Of a stretch of 56,806 nt of DNA, positions 52,104 to 56,806 are shown piece after piece; position 1 is the stretch's first letter, and each line of letters opens with the position of its first letter. A program made the translations under genes and the position numbers. The notes beneath the pieces are model-generated. The model worked only from the letters and a program-made list of their open reading frames with translations. It ran no database searches and had not been told where the DNA came from. The stretch covers positions 1-56,806 of the forward strand of contig CAAFZY010000013.1 in the NCBI GenBank assembly GCA_900767645.1, read 5' to 3'. Origin of the DNA: Alphaproteobacteria bacterium. GTDB taxonomy: Bacteria; Pseudomonadota; Alphaproteobacteria; RF32; CAG-239.

Positions 52104-53009
52104 ATGAAATTGCTGTTGGCTTTTTTACTTATGGCCGGTATGGCTAAACCTGTCCATGCTCAAACTGCCGAAACGCAGGCGTTGTCGATATACGGCAATG
52201 CCTGTGAAAAAGTTATTGAAGGCGAAAGTAAAGCCAGCACTCGCGTTCGCGCCGCCGATAAAGCCGTGTTTTTGGGGGTTAAAAAGCTTCCGGAATTGGC
52301 GCGTGTCAAAAGCATTTTAAATGAACACGATGTAAATGTGCTGGTTTATCGTTTGGTTGATGAATATATTGAAGATTTATCTTCTTCTACCGTGTCATCT
52401 GATGCCGGCAAGGTATGTGTTGAAATTAACGGATATTTGCCGCCGGAAGCCATAGAAAAAGTGCAAACCGAATTTATAAAAGCAGAAAAGCCGCTTAAAG
52501 AGGCGGCGCCTGAAGTGGTGGCTGAAGTTGCCTCTGAAGTTAAGCGCGAGGTTGATATTAAGCCGGTTAATCCGGAAAGCTTGGCATTGGTATACATCGG
52601 TCCGCTTGAATATTATAATGGAGCCAAATCAAACAAATATTCCAAAATGCTGCAAGAGCAATTTGCCGGCAATCAATATTTTTACTTAACCGAAGATGCT
52701 GAAATTGCCGATTATGTTATTACTCCGAAGGTTTTGAAAGCCAAAGTAGATAATTTGGATGCGGCGCATAAACGCTTGCAAATGGTGGTTTCGCTTGAAA
52801 TTACCGGTTTAAAAAACGAAACGGTGAACGAATATCAAAATCGCTTTGTGTTGTTTGGTGCTGAGGAAAATGAACAGCAAACTGCCGCGCGACTTTTAAA
52901 TAAGCTGATTGAAACTGCCGGCGCTAATGTTTTGCGTAAAATTGAACACAATGAACAATTGCATCAGGAAAAACAAGCCTTGGGCCGCGCCATATCTGAA
53001 GCTGATTAA
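52104..53009 (+). CDS. Secreted partner protein of the Cys/Pro-rich lipoprotein
   Basis: The 301-residue protein has a signal peptide (PVHA-QT), an N-terminal domain (KASTRVRAADKAVFLGVKKL, like the N-terminal part of FlgT/LPP20-type proteins) and a C-terminal domain with ADYVITPKVLKAKVD, which parallels ADYYLTTKADWF of the preceding lipoprotein and the LpoB/CsgG-like fold. It probably works with that lipoprotein at the outer membrane. It ends 4 bp into the convergent dtd gene. Confidence 0.65.
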   Translation: MKLLLAFLLMAGMAKPVHAQTAETQALSIYGNACEKVIEGESKASTRVRAADKAVFLGVKKLPELARVKSILNEHDVNVLVYRLVDEYIEDLSSSTVSSDAGKVCVEINGYLPPEAIEKVQTEFIKAEKPLKEAAPEVVAEVASEVKREVDIKPVNPESLALVYIGPLEYYNGAKSNKYSKMLQEQFAGNQYFYLTEDAEIADYVITPKVLKAKVDNLDAAHKRLQMVVSLEITGLKNETVNEYQNRFVLFGAEENEQQTAARLLNKLIETAGANVLRKIEHNEQLHQEKQALGRAISEAD

Positions 53010-53452
53010 CACTTTTTTTCCAACATAAAAGTAACAGGACCGTCGTTTAAGAGTTCAACCTGCATATCGGCCTGAAAAATTCCGTTTTGCACCGGAAGAT
53101 TATGAACGTTACGCAATCGGTCGGAAAAATATTCATATAAAGCATTGGCGTCTTGCGGAGCGGCTGCGGTTTCAAACCCCGGACGATTTCCGCGTGAAGT
53201 GTCGCCCGCCAACGTAAATTGTGAAACTACCAAAACCTCGCCCTTAATATCTTGCACCGACAGATTCATTTTTTGGTTTTCGTCTTCAAAAATTCGCAGG
53301 TTGGCGGCTTTTTTGGCCAAAAAATCGGCTTGTGCGGCAGTATCGTTTTTTTCAACGCCTAAAAAAATCAGCAATCCTTGATTAATGCGTGAAACTTGTT
53401 TGTTGTCAACCGTAACGCCGGCGTATTTAACTCGTTGTAAAAGAGCTTTCAT
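53006..53452 (-). CDS. dtd: D-aminoacyl-tRNA deacylase
   Basis: The 148-residue protein begins MKALLQRVKYAGVTV and has VSQFTLAGDTSRGNRPGF and the Gly-cisPro motif NDGPVT. It removes D-amino acids from mischarged tRNAs. I start at 53452, as the usual Dtd begins there. It is 11 bp after the SpmA-SpmB gene, so the two are probably cotranscribed. Confidence 0.95.
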   Translation of the reverse strand: MKALLQRVKYAGVTVDNKQVSRINQGLLIFLGVEKNDTAAQADFLAKKAANLRIFEDENQKMNLSVQDIKGEVLVVSQFTLAGDTSRGNRPGFETAAAPQDANALYEYFSDRLRNVHNLPVQNGIFQADMQVELLNDGPVTFMLEKKC

Positions 53453-53463
53453 GATAAAATCCT

Positions 53464-54690
53464 TTAATAAAATAAGTATGAAACATAAATTGCTGTCATA
53501 ATTCCGATTAAGTCGGCAAATAAAGCGCAAGGCAGAGCATGGCGTATTTTCACTACCTTAATGGCGCCGAAATATACCGCCAAAACATAAAAAGTGGTTT
53601 CAGTCGAGCCTTGAATAACGGAAGAAACAAATCCGGCAAAGCTGTCGGCTCCGTAGGTTTGCAAGGTTTCAATCATCATGGCGCGTGCTCCGCTGCCGGA
53701 AAGCGGTTTTATAAACGCGGTTGGCAGCGCCGGAACAAATCCTGTATCGGCATTAAACCATGTTACTAAACGTTCAATGCCCAAAACAAATATATCCATA
53801 ACGCCGGAAGCGCGCAAAACGGCAATGGCGGTGAGCATTGCCACTAAATACGGAATAATTTTGACGGCAATATCAAATCCTTCTTTGGCGCCGGTGATAA
53901 ATGTTTCATACACATTAAGGCGCTTTACGGCACCGAAACCGATAAAAGCCGCAATTATTAAAAATAAAATAAAGTTGCCGGCACTTTCCGAATATGTTAA
54001 GCGCGACGCATCGTCAAGATTTGCAAAATAATAGGCTAAACCGCCGATAAAGGCTGCAAATCCTAGCAAATAGGCGAGCACTACTCGATTAAATATCGGC
54101 AGCTTTTGAACGAGAGCGACCGCCAAAAATCCGGCCAAACTTGAGGCGGAAGTAGCAATTAAAATCGGAATAAACACCGCGCACGGATTAGCTGAACCGA
54201 GCTCTGCCCGATACATTAAAATATTAATCGGGATAATGGTTACGGCGGAAGCATTAATCACCATAAACATAATTTCGGCATTTGAGGCGGTGTCTTTGCG
54301 CGGGTTAAGCTGTTGCATTTGTTCCATGGCTTTAAGTCCCATCGGGGTTGCGGCGTTATCAAGTCCGAGCATATTGGCGGCAATATTCATAACCATAGAG
54401 CCGATTGCGGGGTGGCGTTCCGGAATTTCGGGCATGATTTTTTTAAATAACGGAGCAAGTCCGCGGGCAAGCATATCGGTCACGCCTGATTTTTCGGCAA
54501 TTTTTAACAGTCCGAGCCATAAGCAGAGCATACCGGTTAAATTAATGGCAATGGTAAATGCTGATTTTGCCGATGCGAACAAGGCGTTGACAAGTTCAGT
54601 CCAAATCAGCGGGCTGCCGCCAAAAAACGCCTGATAACAAGCGGCCGCAAATGAAAGCAGAAAAAATAAAATCCAGATAACATTAAGCAT
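53464..54690 (-). CDS. SpmA-SpmB fused nucleoside-recognition (Gate) membrane protein
   Basis: The 408-residue protein has about ten membrane helices and two Gate domains: the first half with NIAANMLGLDNAATPMGLKAM (SpmA-like) and the second with PLSGSGARAMMIETLQTYG and SSVIQGSTETTFYVLAVYFGA (SpmB-like). In Bacillus they are two spore maturation proteins; in non-spore-formers they are fused and the role is unknown, perhaps transport of a small molecule. Both conserved blocks are intact. Confidence 0.85.
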   Translation of the reverse strand: MLNVIWILFFLLSFAAACYQAFFGGSPLIWTELVNALFASAKSAFTIAINLTGMLCLWLGLLKIAEKSGVTDMLARGLAPLFKKIMPEIPERHPAIGSMVMNIAANMLGLDNAATPMGLKAMEQMQQLNPRKDTASNAEIMFMVINASAVTIIPINILMYRAELGSANPCAVFIPILIATSASSLAGFLAVALVQKLPIFNRVVLAYLLGFAAFIGGLAYYFANLDDASRLTYSESAGNFILFLIIAAFIGFGAVKRLNVYETFITGAKEGFDIAVKIIPYLVAMLTAIAVLRASGVMDIFVLGIERLVTWFNADTGFVPALPTAFIKPLSGSGARAMMIETLQTYGADSFAGFVSSVIQGSTETTFYVLAVYFGAIKVVKIRHALPCALFADLIGIMTAIYVSYLFY

Positions 54691-54817
54691 AAATTTAACC
54701 CTGATTAGTCAATTATGCCTAACTTAACAGCCAAAAATGAAAATAATTTTAATATTTGTTTACCAAACTCGTTTTATATTTGTACGCAAGATTAAACTAC
54801 TGACGGGATAATGCATA

Positions 54818-55795
54818 ATGTCTGAAAATATTGCGGAAGAAGACAACAGCGAAGAAGTTTGGCAGCATGCCGAATTAAAATCAAAATTTGACGGCTATTA
54901 CGAACAGGTTTTAGCGCCGTTTTTAAAGCAAAAAGAAGATTTCCGTCTAAAATGCGTCGGACAATTTTGGTTTTTTGTATGGTTATCGTTGTTTTTATTA
55001 CCGATGACCGGATTGGTGATTTACACTTTTAACAAATATACTCACTCAAGTATCAGTTGGAGCGTATTGGTTGTTTTGGCGGCGGTGATGTTTTTTGTTA
55101 TTAGGCTGCCGCATAAAAAATATAAACAGCAGATTAAAAACGATTCTATGGAATTGTTTGCTAAGTTTTTTGATGGGTTTCGTTATCGCAACGGACAGCC
55201 GATTAATCAAAAACTGATGGAAATGAGTTTGATTTTTCCTAAATATGATGAAATTACGGCGCAAGACGCTTTTTTCGGTAAATATGCCGATACTATGGTT
55301 ACCATTTGCGAACAAACCTTGAAAGCGGTAAAAATGACTAAAGGCAAACGCAACGAAAAAACGGTTTTTCAAGGTATTGCGGTTGAGCTGGATATGGCAA
55401 AACCGTTTAAGGCGCAAACCATCGTGCTCAAAAGCGGCGGATTGTTCGGAAAAGCTAAAACTTTTGAGGGAATGACGCGCTTTAAGCCTGATGACAGCAT
55501 ATCGAATAAATATTTTGAAGTTTATACCGGCGATATTGAAGAAGCGCGTAATTTGCTGTTGCCGGCGTTTGTTAAACATTTGCTCAAGTTAAAAGAAGCG
55601 TATAAAGCCAAAAGCATACAAATCGGGTTTTACTCTAACAGGGTTTTAATCGGCATTGAAACTCGCGAGGATATGTTTGAGCCGTGCGAATTTTTCAAAA
55701 CACACTTAAATAAAGATAAACTTGATGAAATTTTTGAACAATTTTGGGCGGTTTTCTGCATTGTTCACATTTTAAAACTTAATCAAACCATGTAA
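54818..55795 (+). CDS. DUF3137 membrane protein
   Basis: The 325-residue protein has two membrane helices near residues 48-90 and a large cytoplasmic domain with the DUF3137 pattern (FDGFRYRNGQPIN, GKRNEKTVFQGIAVELDMAKPF, SNKYFEVYTGDIEEARNLL). The function is unknown. It has no obvious operon partners and is transcribed convergently with the next gene. Confidence 0.75.
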   Translation: MSENIAEEDNSEEVWQHAELKSKFDGYYEQVLAPFLKQKEDFRLKCVGQFWFFVWLSLFLLPMTGLVIYTFNKYTHSSISWSVLVVLAAVMFFVIRLPHKKYKQQIKNDSMELFAKFFDGFRYRNGQPINQKLMEMSLIFPKYDEITAQDAFFGKYADTMVTICEQTLKAVKMTKGKRNEKTVFQGIAVELDMAKPFKAQTIVLKSGGLFGKAKTFEGMTRFKPDDSISNKYFEVYTGDIEEARNLLLPAFVKHLLKLKEAYKAKSIQIGFYSNRVLIGIETREDMFEPCEFFKTHLNKDKLDEIFEQFWAVFCIVHILKLNQTM

Positions 55796-55796
55796 T

Positions 55797-55828
55797 AAAA
55801 AACGCCGGTTTTTAATGCCGGCGTTTAA
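55797..55828 (-). terminator. Terminator between DUF3137 and the membrane protein gene
   Basis: AACGCCGG and CCGGCGTT pair around a nine-base loop; the T run is on the side serving the minus-strand gene. Confidence 0.75.
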
Positions 55829-55829
55829 G

Positions 55830-56501
55830 TTATTGCTGTTTGCTTTTAAGCAAGTGGTATTGAACCATAATGATAATCACCAAATAAGGCAAAAACATTT
55901 CGGAACTTTCTTCAAGCAAAGACCAAATTTCAACTTGCTCGCGCGGCAACAATTCGCCGTTGTGGCTGTGACGCCAATTTCCCGGAAAGCGGTCGGCAAA
56001 TTTGGCAAAAATCAAAGTGGTGCACAAAACCGCGGTAGACCATGTTACGGTGTTGAGCTTGAAAAATGAGGTTATTAAATGTTTGGTATACTTAATGCCC
56101 AAATAAAGTATTGCCCCGAAAACAACGAGCAAGAGCAACCCGAACACAATTTTTTCACTCCACGGATTGTCCGGATTCAAGAAAAAACGTGACTTAAACG
56201 GGGTTGTATCGGTGCGTGACAAATGGTGCTGAATGCCTGCTTCGCGCAAAAAGGCGCAAATGCCCAAAAATAAATAAATTCCCCATGAGGTAATTTTATC
56301 GGTGTAATCTTTTGATAAAATCAACATGGTTGCCACCATTAACATATAGCCGATGTTGGTAAAAATATCAATAATTTCGCCGTCTTCGGTAATTAAAAAT
56401 TTTTGTTCGGGGAAAAATATTAAAACAACCGCCAAAATAGCGCCCCAACACAAGCTGAAAGCTGCCGGTGTGAAAAAGGGGGATAAAAAAGTTTTTTTCA
56501 T
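55830..56501 (-). CDS. Membrane protein of unknown function
   Basis: The 223-residue protein has about six membrane helices and conserved-looking polar stretches between them (ICAFLREAGIQHHLSRTD, FPGNWRHSHNGEL, LLEESSEMFLPYLV) with several His, Glu and Arg inside or near helices, which suggests a catalytic or metal site. I do not recognise the family. AAGGTGA precedes the start. The 3' half of the 39-bp intergenic motif lies 85 bp upstream. Confidence 0.65.
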   Translation of the reverse strand: MKKTFLSPFFTPAAFSLCWGAILAVVLIFFPEQKFLITEDGEIIDIFTNIGYMLMVATMLILSKDYTDKITSWGIYLFLGICAFLREAGIQHHLSRTDTTPFKSRFFLNPDNPWSEKIVFGLLLLVVFGAILYLGIKYTKHLITSFFKLNTVTWSTAVLCTTLIFAKFADRFPGNWRHSHNGELLPREQVEIWSLLEESSEMFLPYLVIIIMVQYHLLKSKQQ

Positions 56502-56585
56502 AACGTCACCTTATCTCAAAATTAAATCAAAATATAGGCGAATATAACTTATTTGCGCAAAAAATAAACATTTTTTTGGCAGGCG

Positions 56586-56600
56586 GTGCATAAGTTGTAT
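56586..56600 (-). repeat. 39-bp intergenic motif, partial copy 4
   Basis: GTGCATAAGTTGTAT matches the last 15 bases of copies 1 and 2. The other half is missing. Like copies 1 and 2 it directly follows the end of the upstream minus-strand transcription unit. Confidence 0.5.
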
Positions 56601-56604
56601 AAAA

Positions 56605-56633
56605 CACCCCGTGATTTTTTTAATCACGGGGTG
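56605..56633 (-). terminator. Terminator of the Cys-rich protein gene at the window edge
   Basis: CACCCCGTGATT and AATCACGGGGTG form a 12-bp perfect stem followed by TTTT on the minus strand. Confidence 0.85.
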
Positions 56634-56656
56634 AGTCCTAAAATCAGTCGTTGACT

Positions 56657-56806
56657 TTACAGGCCGTATTTACAGCCTGTATATGTGCCGGAACCGGACA
56701 CGAGCGTGGTTTCACCACCGCAGTTAATGTAATCACATTGTCTGGATGGATTAATACTTTCCGTAATCTTATAATTAGGACATACGTTGTTGAAGTTTGT
56801 AACTCG
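56657..56806 (-). CDS. Cys-rich secreted protein (5' end outside the window)
   Basis: The last 49 codons are visible. The residues NNVCPNYKITES, RQCDYINCGGETT and GTYTGCKYGL show four Cys with a Tyr/Asn/Gly-rich setting, like the end of the secreted protein at 24701-25036. It probably belongs to the same family, but the signal peptide cannot be seen. A strong terminator follows. Confidence 0.55.
   Translation of the reverse strand, partial: RVTNFNNVCPNYKITESINPSRQCDYINCGGETTLVSGSGTYTGCKYGL

Overview
The window reads as one contiguous stretch of an AT-rich Gram-negative bacterial chromosome. Pal/CpoB, PagP, KdsA, MlaC, Lgt and an MsbA-type ABC exporter show a double membrane with lipopolysaccharide. 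The alphaproteobacterial-type YbjN protein, the ParC, FabD/FabG and DUF3137 proteins, the small-genome style and the repeated MVEMLGVLAIIGVLS pilins make me infer an uncultured gut alphaproteobacterium (RF32/CAG-239 type). The taxon is inference; no rRNA is present to test it.

Layout. 1-3.4 kb: a pilin gene (cut by the window edge) whose leader peptide carries an in-frame palindromic element, then a fused nuclease-methyltransferase of type IIG with a phage Ash-like leader region. 3.5-3.9 kb: a tRNA-Ser(UGA) flanked by two degenerate tRNA-Ser-derived copies. 4.0-9.6 kb (+): HAD phosphatase, pagP, kdsA, recO, parC. 9.6-12.2 kb (-): pal-cpoB-tilS. 12.4-16.8 kb (-): an unknown gene and a short dcw operon, mraZ-rsmH-ftsL-ftsI, with candidate MraZ operator repeats. 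17.1-19.3 kb (-): a beta-barrel protein and a lipoprotein that look Bacteroidota-derived. 19.6-24.6 kb: fabD-fabG (-), a glycosyltransferase and ftsK (+). 24.7-26.8 kb: a Cys-rich secreted protein, a truncated acetyltransferase, a small protein and a second pilin. 26.9-29.2 kb (-): ygiW-qseB-qseC-like stress/two-component operon with a PmrA/QseB-type box. 29.4-33.4 kb (-): an odd ankyrin-like small protein, cysS, gltX, mlaC. 33.5-38.1 kb (+): an amino-acid-binding protein and a GtrB/methyltransferase/GtrA/membrane-glycosyltransferase operon with a frameshift in the first enzyme. 38.1-40.4 kb (-): pgk and gap. 41-48.2 kb: an SPFH protein, a 968-residue unknown protein, queA, a degenerate GGDEF protein and lgt. 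48.4-56.8 kb: YbjN, ABC exporter, DUF1294, a Cys/Pro-rich lipoprotein pair, dtd, SpmA-SpmB fusion, DUF3137, a membrane protein and a cut Cys-rich secreted protein.

The most unusual signal is around the two pilin genes. They share a 91-bp leader with only two mismatches. In both, the Shine-Dalgarno sequence is locked in a 15-bp hairpin in which UUUU faces AGGA, the arrangement of a fourU RNA thermometer. The upstream 39 bp of that leader is a repeat that recurs elsewhere in the window. In one pilin gene a 127-bp palindromic element has inserted in frame into the prepilin leader peptide without disturbing the cleavage site. Other items worth attention are the tRNA-Ser-derived array with a covarying hairpin, and four genes at three sites that lack Shine-Dalgarno sequences and look transferred from Bacteroidota.
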